Part shown: positions 11,701 to 26,700 of the stretch, piece after piece
How the letters are laid out: the number at the start of each line of letters is the position of its first letter
Numbering within the stretch: the stretch's first letter is position 1
NCBI GenBank assembly: GCA_026874595.1
Contig: CM049306.1
Coordinates: 106,593,142-106,657,141 of the forward strand
Length of the DNA: 64,000 bases
Source: Sipunculus nudus
Lineage: Eukaryota; Annelida; Sipuncula; Golfingiida; Sipunculidae
Direction: 5' to 3'
Made by a program: the position numbers and the translations under genes
The notes under the pieces: generated by a model
Told to the model about the DNA's origin: nothing
The model's database searches: none
The model's input: only the letters and a program-made list of their open reading frames with translations

Positions 11701-14700
11701 TACAATCATATGGCTACAGCTTATCTGGTAAAAATTAAAGTAGTCAAAGGAAGCAAATTTCATAAATGCTTAAAAATTCCTAATAAAGATGGAGTCTATA
11801 TATGCCAAATGGAAATATCTTGTAGGAATATTATGCACAGACATGTTTGTGAAAAAAATACAAACATTTAGATATGAAAAAAATATCATATAATGAATAG
11901 TTTACTGGCAGAAAGATCTCTTTGCTATCAACACTGATGTCATGATGGCATCAAAATAAAGACAATTTGTTCACTTGAGTTACATCATTATAACCATGCA
12001 CAGCCTCACTCACCGACTGTAGATAAACTTCCTGTCACACTTAGGTCCATCAGGGCCACCAAACCTAGGATTAATCTACAACACAATGTTTCAATATGTA
12101 AGTCATATACTGCACATAAAACATACATTACCTAACCATGTCCTGAAATCTATATATGAAGTATATAAAACTACTGTTTAATAAGTAACAGCAAGGGGTC
12201 AGGTATGATCATTAACATGCTTATCTTATAGGCAGATATTTACATAATGGTCAAGTTACCAAGCAATATTCTGACTTTTCACTCAATCAGCTTACATATG
12301 TATAAATGTGCTAGAACTGTCTAAAACTGAAATACTTCAAATCATTTATATTATACCATACTTACTGCCCTATCAAATAACCGAGCTGTGAAGTTTGTCC
12401 TGGCAGCATTCCGCCTCCTTGGGTCAGGACATCTGTGGGGACTGAAAAAGTTCAACAATAAAGGACTTATATGGACATCCTCAAAGAAAGGTAAATGAGG
12501 CAATCAACAAAGGACTAAACAGAAGGCCTAACTCAATGTTATGGATACCATCATGGATCTGGCATTTAAACTGCATATAAATCACATTGTGTATTATAGA
12601 CATTTAAGTACACCAGGAATGTCACCTGTTAGCAGTCAGTATGATCATTCATAAAATTAATAATTATGTTAATTAAATTACATATATTAAACAAAAACAT
12701 ATTTGGATGCACACACATAAATAAAAATAATAATTACTTATTTCAATTCAACTTTTGGCTAGTATGACAAGTATATTACCTGAGCAGTGAGAACTGTGGA
12801 CAGGTGACAACTGGATTTTTACACAAGGCATGCTGTTTCCTTAAATATTCGGTCACAATTTTATCCAGCGAGACTTTCCTTGTTTCCTGTTTCAGGCCAG
12901 CTTTGCGGACCACTGGACTCTGGTATGCCTGTCCTGTAAGGTCCTGTTTCTGACGGATTATCTTTTTGGACTGTTGTAGCTACAAACATTAAATGCTCTT
13001 ATTACAATACGTTTTTCCTTTGATTTTTACTTATTGAAGTTAGACTGAATACAAGGTGTTCATAATAACATCTGGTCCAAGATATCAAGACAGGTTCTAC
13101 TATAATGCATCCTTTGCATTAATCTTTACAGGCTAACAGCTAATATCAAGTTTTATGTGGCTATAAGTTGAAACATACAAAATATATCCAATTTACAATG
13201 AGTCCATACATGAAGGATTTTTGTTGGATTCACTGTGACTGCAAACCCTTACAGATGAGTATCCCAAAATAAACATAAATAGTCAGCAATTTTTTTTATA
13301 GTAAATGTTACAATTTTCAAAGTAACTCAATGATGGTAATTTAATATTGTAGTTATCAATTTACAGAAATAATATATTAAGGAAGAAGTGGGAGATAAAG
13401 AAAACATCAACTTGGTAAGCATGACACTGACCCTTGCGTGATACCCTGACACTGGTGATTGGTTTTTGCTGTTGATGATGTTTATCCTGATTGGTCCATT
13501 GGCATTTGCTGATGTGCTGTTTCTATGGTTACCCTGAGCATTGCTGGTGGAAGGGATGGGTTGGCTGGGAATGCCCCCAGGTGTGCTGAATTGTCTGGTC
13601 TGTGAGAGAAAACAATCTGCAGAGCTCATTTACTGAGAGTAAACAATCTGCAGAGCTCAGTTACTGAGAGAAAATAATCTGCAGAGCTCAGTTACTGCCG
13701 CTACTTTTCTGTATTTAATGTTAATAATAAATAAAATATAATATATAATATAATATATAACAAGAAGCACAAAAAAATTATCTTTTTTAATTTGCTCAGA
13801 CAGCATGTTAACAGTTTTAGCTAATGTACACTGTTCATTTTGGTACATAGGATTTTATTGCATGTTTTATTTAGGTCAAATCTCTTGTAGACTTGTTCAT
13901 TATTCATGAAATATATGTATAAATGTAGCTGCATCAGCTCTGCTAAAGGAAGATAGTTCACAGATAAAGGCTGAGATGCTTGTTGTGGTGACTGACCAGT
14001 CGGGGGCCAGGGCCGGGAGATGAGTAGATGTGAGGACTGGAGGGATGAGTTGGCGGTGACGAAGTGACCAGAGGAAGATCAGCTTCCCTCTGCAGGTGAC
14101 TTGCTGCTTCTGTTAAACCTGTAACAAATACATGAAAAGTTATACCAATAAACTGTTAATACTATAGGACTGTCTCAAAAATACATGATGAAAAACCATT
14201 TTTTCATTAAAATATACTTTAAATATAATTTTAAAAAATGTGAGTATCTGGTAAGCACATTAAAAAATATATACATTCACAAATAACAGATACATGTACA
14301 GATTCCTTAAATCAATGCTGTTATAAAATATAGATGCCTTAAATCAATGCTGTTACACATATACAGCAGCCTTACATTAATGCTGTTATACACATATAAT
14401 CTTTTTCAGGGATGAATAGGTAGCATGAAATATAATAATATAACAAGAGCACCACATACACACATATCACGTCCGCTGTGTATCTTGTGACCTCTGACCT
14501 CATTAAATATGTGTGAATTTTGATGAGAAGTTTATTCAGGTGAGAAACTCTATTGGTAAATATGTATAATGAGTTTCATGAAAATCCATAGGTAGTATTG
14601 GTAAGTAGCCAAGGTGCCCCCAAAGTTGGGTGACCTCTGACCTTATTAAACATGTGTGGATTTTGCTGGAAATCAAACCAAGGCGAGATATTCTATTGAT

Positions 14701-17700
14701 CAATATTTCTGTTTGAGTTTTATCAAAATCCTTCATAAGTTATTGCGGCAACACCACAAAGTAGCCTAGTGACCTGTGACCTGATTAAATATGCGTGGAT
14801 GTTGCCCATAATCAAACTTGTGCAAGATAATCTGTTGGTAAGAAGTTATGAAGAGTTTCGTGAAAATCCATCAAAGCCCCAATGGATAACGATGGATAAC
14901 GCGATAAGTTATTGCAGTGACACTAAAAATTAACGGATGGACGGACAGATGGAGGGTTAGTATACCATAATGCTCCCATCATATGACGGGCATATTAAAA
15001 GTAATATATCTGTCATTATTTAAACAGTTTCTTGCAACAGGGACATGCAAGTTTTAATCTTTTTAATGTATTTTAATGTATATTATTTGCCCTATAAATA
15101 TGATCCCTTCAAGAAATCTGTGAATGCCAGTGACAGTACTGTTGGTGTGTATATATGTGACTACTAGTCATAGTACTGTTGGTATATGTGACTGCTAGTC
15201 ACAGTACTGTTGGTAATTTTTGACTGCTAGTCACAGTACTGTTGGTGTATATGTATATGTGACTGCAAGCCATAGTGCTGTTGGTATATGTATATGTGAC
15301 TACTAGTCACAGTACTGTTGGTATATGTGACTGCTAGTCACAGTACTGTTGGTATATGTATATGTATATGTATATGTTACTGCTAGTCACAGTACTGTTG
15401 GTATATGTATATGTATATGTTACTGCTAGTCACAGTACTGTTGGTATATGTATATGTATATGTTACTGCTAGTCACAGTACTGTTGGTATATGTATATGT
15501 ATATGTGACTGCTAGTCACAGTACTGTTGGTATATGTATATGTATATGTATATGTTACTGCTAGTCACAGTACTGTTGGTATATGTATATGTATATGTTA
15601 CTGCTAGTCACAGTACTGTTGGTATATGTATATGTATATGTTACTGCTAGTCACAGTACTGTTGGTATATGTATATGTATATGTTACTGCTAGTCACAGT
15701 ACTGTTGGTATATGTATATGTATATGTTACTGCTAGTCACAGTACTGTTGGTATATGTATATGTATATGTTACTGCTAGTCACAGTACTGTTGGTATATG
15801 TATATTTATATGTTACTGCTAGTCACAATACTGTTGGTATATGTATATGTTACTGCTAGTCACAGTACTGTTGGTATATGTATATGTTACTGCTAGTCAC
15901 AGTACTGTTGGTATATGTATATGTATTTGTTACTGCTAGTCACAGTACTGTTGGTATATGCATACTGTAAAAATTCGCATATTAGTTGATCTCGCATATA
16001 AGTCGAGTATAAATTCTCAGGGTAAATATCAGGTAAAAATTTTTTCAAGCCATTCTGGAAGTCGAAAAAGACTAAAGCAGCATACATGACCATCGAGAGT
16101 AGTGTAACAGGCCACTGGGGAAAGGTTAATTGTATGACTGGCCACTCATTTTTGACATTCATATCACTCCAACTGTAAAAATGTCATTTGTTTTTTTGTG
16201 CAATCTATTTAAAAGTGATTGGGCATCATAAAGACTCTAAGATAAAAAAATATAACAGGCCGATACACTAAGTATTTTGCAGAAATGAAGATCGTCTGAC
16301 ACCCAGAATCGGCAGGTGCGCAATAAAAGAACAGCCAAGGCTTTCTCACACTTTCCATCATTACTCATTTATTTTAAACTTCTAATGATTTTTCGTGTCA
16401 GATATCAATAAAAACATGACTATTTAAGCGTGTTACTAAAACAGGATTGTGGCGGACTTCTCTACATTTTATATAATCTAAATTGAAAAGAATGCGCGAA
16501 GTTGGGACCAAGAGAGTCGCCTGAAAAGTCCACGTGACAGTGTAAGCTGTCCTCAGCTTTGTTATATCCGTGGATCAAGGGCAGGAATTTTATTATCAGA
16601 GATTTTTATTATACATTCTGAGAAAAACAAGGCCTTAAACAACAGTTTTATTCAAGTTTTAATCAATTCCGGTCTTTCTTGCCTCGACAGACGGATGCAC
16701 TAATGAACAATTACATGCGATATAACTGCATATATGCAGCGTAGGTATCCAGCATAGTGAACCGCAGAGTGAGAGCACGGAAGCCAGGGAAACACGTGGA
16801 CAACACGTCAGTCGTTCTTTGATCAAACTCCGTTATCCTATCTTTTTTATGAAAGTTTTCGTGAATGAATCATATATTTCACATTCTGTGGAGTACTAAT
16901 TTTGACTAATTCTTGCAGGTTTTGTGTTCCTTTGTTCATAGCGATATCAATGTCAGGTTGAACTTCGGTCTATTTTTTCCCCCAAGCTTTGCTCAGGGCC
17001 GCAGTCATTCACTATGATTTGGGGTGATTTTAAAGTAGGAACTTTCGAACAGAGTGATAATTTCCCCTGCGTGCAAGTACACAGGTGAACAGCGTGACCT
17101 AGTTTTGGGCTTCTTGGGACAGGCAGCCATCCCCTTACCGAGTGAGCGCTCATCGGTGCTGAAGTCAGCCATTTGTCACCTGTCTGTAGTTCAGATACCA
17201 CGGCCCACAGGCGTTTACCGTTTACATGTTTGCAAACTTACGCAAGCACCAAATGTTTTTGTGGGGAAATACTGTAACATAATTGGATGTCAAATACACA
17301 GGGACCGATACCCTGGATAAAATCCAAAATGATTATGCAATACCCGTGCCTCTTGCACTCGTACTTAATGGCCCGTGAATGAAGCTCATTATAGCTAGAA
17401 GCGGGTCATTTCCTGGTTGTCATCAACCATGTAGATTGCAAACATTTTAATATACTGCATTATCCAAATGAAAGAACAGCCTAAATTGTCGAAATTTGAA
17501 AAAAAAATTTTTCGGAATCCTTATTATACTCTATTTTTGGACCGTAAGGGGCACTTGTGTACCTTACCACCGGAAACGGGTATCTAGTTGTTGATCAGTT
17601 ATGACATTCAGGCCGGCAGTTTGACGAGGTTCGTGCAAAATTTTGCCTCTCAACCTTAGACCCGCACATAAGTTGACTCCCCTTTCTTGGATTAATTTTT

Positions 17701-20700
17701 TGGGAACAAATTTCTCGACGTATATGCGTTTTTTTACGGTATGTATATATTACTGCTAGTTGCAGTACTGTTGGTAATATTTGACTGCTAGTCACTGTAC
17801 TGTTGGTATATGTATATTTGACTGCTAGTCACTGTACTGTTGGTATATGTATATTTGACTGCTGGTCACAGTACTGTTGGTAATATTTGACTGCTGGTCA
17901 CAGTAGTGTTGGTAATATTTGACTGCTAGTCACAGTACTGTTGGTAATATTTGACTGCTAGTCATAGTACTGTTGGTAATATTTGACTGCTAGTCACAGT
18001 ACTGTTGGTAATATTTGACTGCCAGTCACAGTACTGTTGGTATAAAAACATATATTTACCTTTAGCTATCAAGTGGTCATGAATCAACTGAAGCAGCTCC
18101 TTCTCCTGGTAAAAGATCTTGGTCTGTGCCACCACATCAGCCTGTCATTAAAAACAACCTTATGTTATAGGTGACATTGAATTCATAGTGGTAAAAGAAT
18201 AATCTGTAAACACACACACACAACTTAATCATTACTCAGTTATACTATCCCAGCTATGAAAGACCAAGTTATATTAAAATATAAAGATGTCCTCATCCAG
18301 TCCCAATAATACTGATCCTGCACTAACTTAGCTAGTTAGCTGACAACAAATAAACCTCAGTTTAGACAGCCATTTACAAAGAACATTTAAACATTGTCAA
18401 GACATATACTGCACATTACTATAAAGATGACTATGGACACAGACTGGCATTCAAAAGGGTGAAGATGTTAATGATTCTCACCTTTCTTATCCGGTCTAAA
18501 GAGGCACCTATATTTAGATGCTGGGGTTTTCCAGACACCTTTTCTATCATTTCATTAGCATATTTGCAGAACTTGAGATGTTCTTGTTGTTTATCTTGTA
18601 GAACAGGCTCATTCATCAATTCTAAAACACAAAGAACACAGCATTTCTGTCATGCTGGAACTCAGGTCTGACAGGTTATGAAACTAAACTACAATATATG
18701 GTATGACTTGATGTAAGGCTGTGGTTCTTTGCATAATATGTGTGTCATAAAAGTTGTAGATAAATAGAAAGCTCAAAATATGTAACATCATCATTCGGAA
18801 TTATATACTCTAATCTTATATGACACAAAAGTTTCTTTTAAATGACTTGTTTGACTGATGCACCTGAAGGGGTTAAAATATTGCACTCTGATTGAGAAAA
18901 CTCAATAGTGTTAATCATTCTTAATCAATGATAAAAAGGAAACATGGCTACAATGACATATAGTTGGCAATTTCTATTTTAAACTATAATATTGAAAACA
19001 AGTGCTAGATAGTTCTATTTTAGGCAGAGGTTACTCAGGGCAGTGACAGGCTGTGTACTCACGCTGTAGTTGTCCATTGTTGAACAGAGGTAGTTTACTG
19101 ATGATCTGCTTGACCATGTCACATCTGGTCAGACCCAGCAGAGCCTACAACACAACAAACACGCATTAAATGACTGATGACAAGCAGCACACATTTCAAG
19201 TCTAAAACAGTCATTCAGGGGTATTATTATAAGTTCAAAAGGTTAAACAAGTGACCAACAGGTCACGATGCTCAGCTGATTAACACTACTTATAATTATG
19301 ACACTAGCTTGGCATCCACTGGGAATTTTTTAAAAATTACAGTAACAGTTTCGCAACAGTTATCAATATTGTAATAAATTGGTTGGCAAGATTTTTTACA
19401 CAGGATGGGAATATAGGTCTGATAGCTGCACATGATTCAATTTTCTAGTCATCTACACAAGATACTGCTGAGCTAATACTATGACGAGGCTGAGCATTGT
19501 TTTTAAATCTCAGAATTACCATTAACGTGTAAAATTCTAGGATTTATCAATACACAAAAATTATGTGTAACAGAAGTAAGTCAACCTCTGTAAAAATACT
19601 TGATTTGATAGTTTCTGTGTCGTTACCTTGCAGGCTAGTGCTCTGATGCAGTCTGCTTCTGTGATTGGTGTTTTTGTCATTAATAACTTCAGCAGTACCT
19701 GCAAGAAGTATCCAACAAAGAATAATGACATCTCATCAAAGAAATACAAGTCTGTATATGAATTATGATAGATGCAGATAAATGTTAGTGACACACCAGA
19801 ACAAACCACATCTAAAATGAGAATTTATGCAGAAAAGACAACAAAAAATTTTAGATAAGAGATACCGGCAACCAAAGTGTCTATTAACATCATTGAACAT
19901 GTTTTATATAATAGCTTTTTTGTTAATTCTTGTGTATTAGAAGAAAAATTCAAAAGGTTAACATTACATAGTTTATTCAGTATTACTTGCACCATGTTAT
20001 TTGAAATTAAAATACAAAAAGTCACAACAAAGTCAGATATATATAAAGATGAGGACAATTACAGAGATGCACAGATTAATTAGGAAACAGCTTCTTACCA
20101 TTATGCCATTGTTTGAACGGAATTCCTCCCACATTTTCCCCAGCAAATCTTCACTTTTCAACCCAGACTTTTTTCGAGTGCTCCTCCCAACAATACGGCC
20201 AATATTGCTACTATTATACTGTGAATATTAACGAATAAATGAAAATCACAAAGTGTATCATTTATAATATTTGCAGTTAAAAATTCACTTAGCTGTAAAC
20301 TTAAGTAGGAGAACCCTGTGACTAGAAAATCTGCCTCCAACAACTGATCCATGATCACAGCATGCATTGAAGATGGACAGGAGGTTACTGATATGGGTAA
20401 GCTGACATACAGTCAGGTGAACTAAAACAATCAGGCTGACATTAAGCCTTTTTTGGCATACAAAGAGTGTTATATAAATTATGAGAAAGTAGGAGAGTAA
20501 AACTGATAATACTAAAATTCAAATCACTTATAACAATCTTGTGATATAAATCAAACACAACTGAGCACTGAGCAAGTGCAAAATCTGTTTAATATGAGTA
20601 GACAAAGTATGGCCATCAGTTAACAGCAAATGTTCATATAAAGAAGCTCACCCTAGCCATGGGTCCACACACACAGTTGATGATGACATTAAGAGCTGCC

Positions 20701-23700
20701 TTCTGCACTTCTGCATCTGCTAAAATCTCCCCTTCTGTTGTCCCCAATAAAATACTGAAAAGTACACAATGGAACAAGGTTTGTGGTGAATTACATATAA
20801 AAGAGCAACTGTACAAAATATACAAGTGTCTTCTCAGTATTACATATAGACAATATAAAGTCTACAATGTCCCATTTACATTTATAAAGCACACACATAA
20901 TTTCAGTTTTATTAATTTTTTGTCTGGCCACCACAGGGGATGAATGACTTGCTTGACAATCACTTACTTGTTTTCCATCAGGAAAGATACTCCAGAGGCA
21001 GTGGTAATAAGGAATAACCTTACACAGGGGCTTTGACACAAGCTGCATGTTGCTGATCAGGGGATATGAACAGAACATATTTAATTTGCTGCCAGTTACA
21101 TTTTGGCACATGCCCCAGCACCAATCAATAGCCAGTAAAACTGGTTATTGTCTCAGCTGCATAGGTTACAAATTACCAGCTTCTATTTAGCATTGCACTG
21201 ACAGAAAAATGACAGTGTCTGCTGACACTGATGATGTGACAACATACCTGATACATGGTGTAGAGATGTCGTCTGACAAGGTGATACTGTCACACAGTAA
21301 GGCTTGTGTCTTTGGTATGACTGTGCACACTGCTATCACATCCAGAGCACACCGCACCGTCTCTGCTCTAAAAAGCAAGGGATACAAAATTCATGTCACA
21401 AAAGCTCTTTATTACTTTAATTAAACAACAGTTTAGGTAGTCTTTTATAAAGTTGGTCCAGTCAACAACAAAAGACAAACATTGTTCTGTTCAATAATCA
21501 AAACAGGCAAGTATAACAAAGGAATATTCGATTGACCTTGAAATCAAGATTCATCAACATGGGTCAAAAGCAGGCTAGCAGATTTTATTGATAATACAAT
21601 ATACTGGTAGAAAACTATCCACCAACATGATTATCAATGGCTCTGACAGGAATGAATGTTAGAGGTGTACTAAGATTTTTTTGTGTATACTTGTAATCTG
21701 AATCTTATGGAAACCAGAGCAATACAGTCAGTTGAGATTTATTTCACACAATGATAGCTTCCTGCCTGGAGCATACTGCTAGTCAGAGCTTCATGCTCAC
21801 AGAAGATAATTGTGACAATGCCATGTAATAGTTACTGCATTATAGTTCAACTGCAGTAATGTTGCTGCTGCACATTTTTTAAAATAAAATTTACATTTTA
21901 ACTTGTCTCACAAATATCAAAAGCCAAATCTCAGCCAATATCAATGTATTCAGCCCTAACCAATCATGTCTGTAGATGATACAGATTATATAATTGTTAA
22001 TAACTGTGTGACATAACAGTGGAACATTAACAACTGTAAGATATAACAATGGAACATCATGAAGAAATTGCTTTCAAATAATAAATAACTAGCAGTATAC
22101 CCTTAAATGCAGTGACTTGTGAATTTCAGCTTTACTACAGATGAAATGCTTGCAAAGAACTAATCCCTGAAGGTTAGATAGTGCACAAAATATGATACAA
22201 ACTAGAATACGAGTAGTCGACAAGCGACTACGTGTATCCCCCGAAATCAGAGTGGGACGGGCAAAGTGAGGCATGGATTGAGTAACAAAGGGGAAATAGA
22301 GTGAGGTGTGTTGCATATTAGCATGGATGCAAAATATTGTTTAATATTGTTTAAATATTATGCAAAAATATTTGCAGGTGGCGCCACCATTTTTAGTGTA
22401 TGTTATAAAGCTATCAAAAGGCTACATTTGTGTAAAATTGTTAGCCTGATCTGTCAAACGGTTCCCGAGATATGAGCTTGGATGTCTGCAGCATAAACGT
22501 GAATGTAGGTGGCGCCACCTGTCACAAAATCGAGAAAGCTACCCAGGATGTATACACATGCCGAATTTCAGGTGGATAAGTCCAACCAATGCATAATAAT
22601 ATGTGATTTTATCCCAAGGCAGATGAACAGATGGACGCAGTTCAAAATTGGTTGCAGGTGGTGCCACCATTTTAGTGTATGTTATAAGCTATCTAAGGGC
22701 TACATTTGTGTAAAATTTTTAGCCTGATCCGTCAAACGGTTCCCGAGATATGTGGGTTTATGTGTGGAAACAGACGCACAAATGGACGCAGAGCACAGAG
22801 GAAAGGTCAGAGGTCAAAACAAAATCGGGGCGCAGCAGTTCACATGTGACCCAAACATAATCCCAGGTTTCGTAAAATTCTGCCCAGCGGTTATGGAGGA
22901 GTTCTCCGGACACCTATGCAGCGGCGGCGGCGTCCGACTGAAAACAGTATCCACAAAACTCTGTTTTGGCGGATACAAATATTCAAAGGAGAGTCTAATT
23001 GCTGGAATCTATCTGCAGACAAAGTTTGAAGGCTATTTGACCCATCAAGGGGAGTGGACAGTCGAGGGGTAAAAACCTCGGCTCTCAGGTGACCCAGGTT
23101 CAATCCCAACATGTGGGCTATGAGAGTGGGTTGTTGTTGCCAGTTCAAGGCTGGTGGTTTTCTCAGGGTTCTCCAGTTTCCTCCACCCCTACAGACTAAC
23201 AAAAGCCATCTTCTGAGCCATGGAGAGTGCATTGATTAGTTATAACTATTTGTACAATCCATGTAAAATAAATGTTTATTTATACATTGGCTGAGAAGAA
23301 GCCAGAATAAAGCTCTTGTATGAAAACACCCAGATCTCTGAATTCAAGTAGGAATATATGACAAAAATGATCAATCAAGGAACTACTGTCTATTTGTAGA
23401 GTCAGCTTTCACAGTGAGAGACCTACTTTCCTAGATAAGCACTCCACTCAGACGCCAGAGCGACAAGCTTGAGGAGTAACATGGGACCACCAAAGTTGAT
23501 GAAGCTGTGTACAGGCTCCCAGCGAGTCCTGGCTGGCAGGCATTCCAGTAGCAGCTCCATATTGGTCTGTGTCACTTCAGGAGGACTCTTGGCAGCCTAA
23601 AATACAACAAAGACCAGCTAGTACACAAAGAAAAGGCCAAAGAAAATCTTCATCTATGAAGAAAATTATACATAGAAAATTAGTTTAAAAGGACCATCAA

Positions 23701-26700
23701 AGAATGTCTTTATGCATAAATCAAGACTGTTTATATGAGTGTATTCATCTTAAACACAAATACTTACTGGTCAACTTGCACATTATAATTTACGCAAAGT
23801 TTGTAATTTTAACAACAGCATAGCTGCTGTCCTAGTGCCCTTCTGTTAAACTTACTTAATTACACAACATTTACTGAAAGTAGTTCCTGACATTTAATGT
23901 AGGAGCACATATATTATTTGGTGTATTACTCCAATGCATCCTTTTTTGCTATGTTAAACTTACAGAGTTACAAAATGAGCCATACTTGTGGTCTGAGAGA
24001 AGAACAAACTGAATTCTTCTTCCACTACCAAAAGTGCTGACATGAAGACATTTGTAATCATCAAAGTTGATAAAAAAACTTGCCTTATAGGCTGGTGTTT
24101 CAGCTAGTGGAGAGCCCCCTCCATTTCTCATGTGTGCCCTTCTAACCTGATCAGCTTTGATCCCTAAGTGAGTCTCAAAGTACTTCTTGAGCGCAACACA
24201 CACATGGCGAGCAGCTTGACGACATGTGAACTCCTCATCATCATTCATGGTGTGGTCATCTTCTGTGTTCAGTATACTCAACGTGCTGATCTGTGGGTAG
24301 TTCATGTATAGACAGACCAATTGGTGAACAAAGAAAAAAAAAGAGTAACATGTGTTGGTTGCTATCACCAATACCAACAGTAAAGTATCCGGAACTTACT
24401 GTAACAATTTCAAAGGATCATTTCTGCTCAATATTATTTAAATGCTTCTTTAATGGTAAAATTAAATGTACATCTAAGATAATTAAGTGAAGCAGCCTTA
24501 ATGTCCCAGAATCCGATTGCTTAAATACACATCTGTCCCCTAAATGAGTAAATATTTGCCATGATCTGATTAATCCGAATGATCAATATTTTCTATTTAA
24601 TGAGTTTCAAGTGACTGGGTAAGTAAATGTTATGAGGAATGGTAGTAATTAAGTTTACTTACATTAATCATTAAGAATGTACCATTACATATAAAATAAA
24701 GCAAGCAGCATTCAACAAATATTAAAGAGACGAAGAAGAATCCTGGCATGTACCACGTTCAGCAGCTTCCTTAAGCCGTCATGTTTGTCAAACAGATCGA
24801 GGATTACACGGAAAGGGAATGAGAGACTGAAGAACATCGTGGCGTGACACCGGCCTGACTCGTGAGAACACTCCAACATCCACAGCATGCATCTATGGCA
24901 GATAGAATATAAGGATATTACATCAAGATCAACTGAAGACATCTCACTATATATAACTTTATGATTAAAATTCTTTACTGTTATTTTAACTAACCCTGGC
25001 ATCAAAAGAGTTATATTTTATCTCACTCCTGGATCAATGAGCAGAGTTCCCAGGATTTAATTGAAACAAACATCCAGTTTTTCACATTTCAAGGATAATT
25101 ATTTCAATGCATTTCCAAACCAAAATGCTGCAAATGCAGTTTGAACATGAGAAATAATATAAAAAGCTGAAAGTTTTCTTTTGGTCCAACTGAATTCTGA
25201 GAATTCTCCCTGATTAGTAAAGTTTAAAATATTTCCTGTTTTCTATCATTTGTATTCAGGATGACTTTGAACCCTGATGGGTTGTTATGAAGGTAAAGAT
25301 AGTTTAAGATACTGATAAAAAATTACATGTCCACTTACACAGATTGTACGCAATCCCTGTTTTTGTTTTAACCATTTAACAGAAAGAAAAATAATTATCA
25401 TTTTTTAATTATATTTATCAAAACATGTACCAATCTCAAAATCAAGCATTTAAAACAGCTACCCAGATCTGCAAACTGCTATTATCTGTTCTTTGCGCAT
25501 CAATCACTGGAGTTGGAAAACCCCATCTGACACTTCAGTGTTCTAATGATTTCACCTTCAGTTTTGAAGTTGCAGGAAAAAATAGGGTTACATTAAAATC
25601 CACCTCCTGTTTATCTTAAATCTAGCAGTCACTTCTTCATTATCATATAATTGATATCTACATCTTATATACATGAATATGGGGACCTAAACTTACTTGA
25701 CCAGGCTTGACAAAATATGTTCTGGGAGTAAACACACCTGTAGAAAGGAAAAGGAAAGATATAGCAACACACTTAATACAGCATGAAAAAGAAACAAGAT
25801 ATACATAAAAATTTATAGAACAAAATTAGTTATGTATTCATTGTCATGTGCACAGATAAAAGATTTTAACTTAGCTTTTCCAAAGTTTTCAACTGAAAGA
25901 ATTACATTGCATAAAATTACATGCATTTATAAACGGATCTACTGATGGGCATAACAAGTTTACCTGTAACAAGAATAAATATCAAATATCTATAGCTGAT
26001 AGTTAATATCTTAATCTCTCTAGAAAATAAATTGTCTCTAAAGACAAAACACACCTGATGTTTACATAAAATACTTTATTACCAAGTCTAAACAAACTGC
26101 AATAATTCATAACAATTTCCAACATAAATTATTTGCACTAACTTTTCAAGAAATAATTACTGTTGAAAAATGCTCATTTTATTTAAATACCATTTCAACT
26201 AAAGTTAAGTAGTAAGGTTATCAGAAGGAAGCTCAGGATCATTACACAGCTGAGATTCATTTCTACATAAAACAACAAGAGGGGAGATATAACAAATACA
26301 CACCCTTTCCATGGCATCTTCAAAGTAAGCCAGGTAATACAGACACATGGAGACACCAGTGGCCGCCACAGAAGGTCGGTACACGTCAAGCAGCTTCTGT
26401 ATACCTCCCAGCTGGATGAACTCAACAGCGAACTTCTTGTGACACAAAAGTGAGGCTAGGTACTGGTCAAAAAGGAAAATACACTGTAATTCTGGCCAGG
26501 TGAATACAGCATGCAAAAATATTTAGCTAACAAGAGCACCTGCAAATGGTGCATAATATGCCTGTTGTATATTTTGTGACCTCTGAAATCATAAAATATG
26601 CGTGAATTTGCTGAGAATGTAATTTAGGTGAGAAATTGTACTGGTTAATATTAATCATGTGCTATATGAATATCCATCAGATTTTTTGTAAGTCAGGGTG

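Noticed and set aside
13657-13848. Minus-strand ORF upstream of DCAF1 exon 22
   Set aside because: Intronic AT-rich read-through; does not match DCAF1 and lacks splice support.
23085-23115. tRNA gene suggested by ggttcaatccc
   Set aside because: No cloverleaf or acceptor stem; fits a SINE-like element better.
22752-23232. Two overlapping ORFs of 106 and 113 codons on opposite strands
   Set aside because: They lie in interspersed repeat and SINE-like sequence and show no domain.
24293-24377. N-terminal extension of the exon-12 ORF (YSFFFF-type start)
   Set aside because: It is the intron; the acceptor at 24291 gives the family-consistent exon start.
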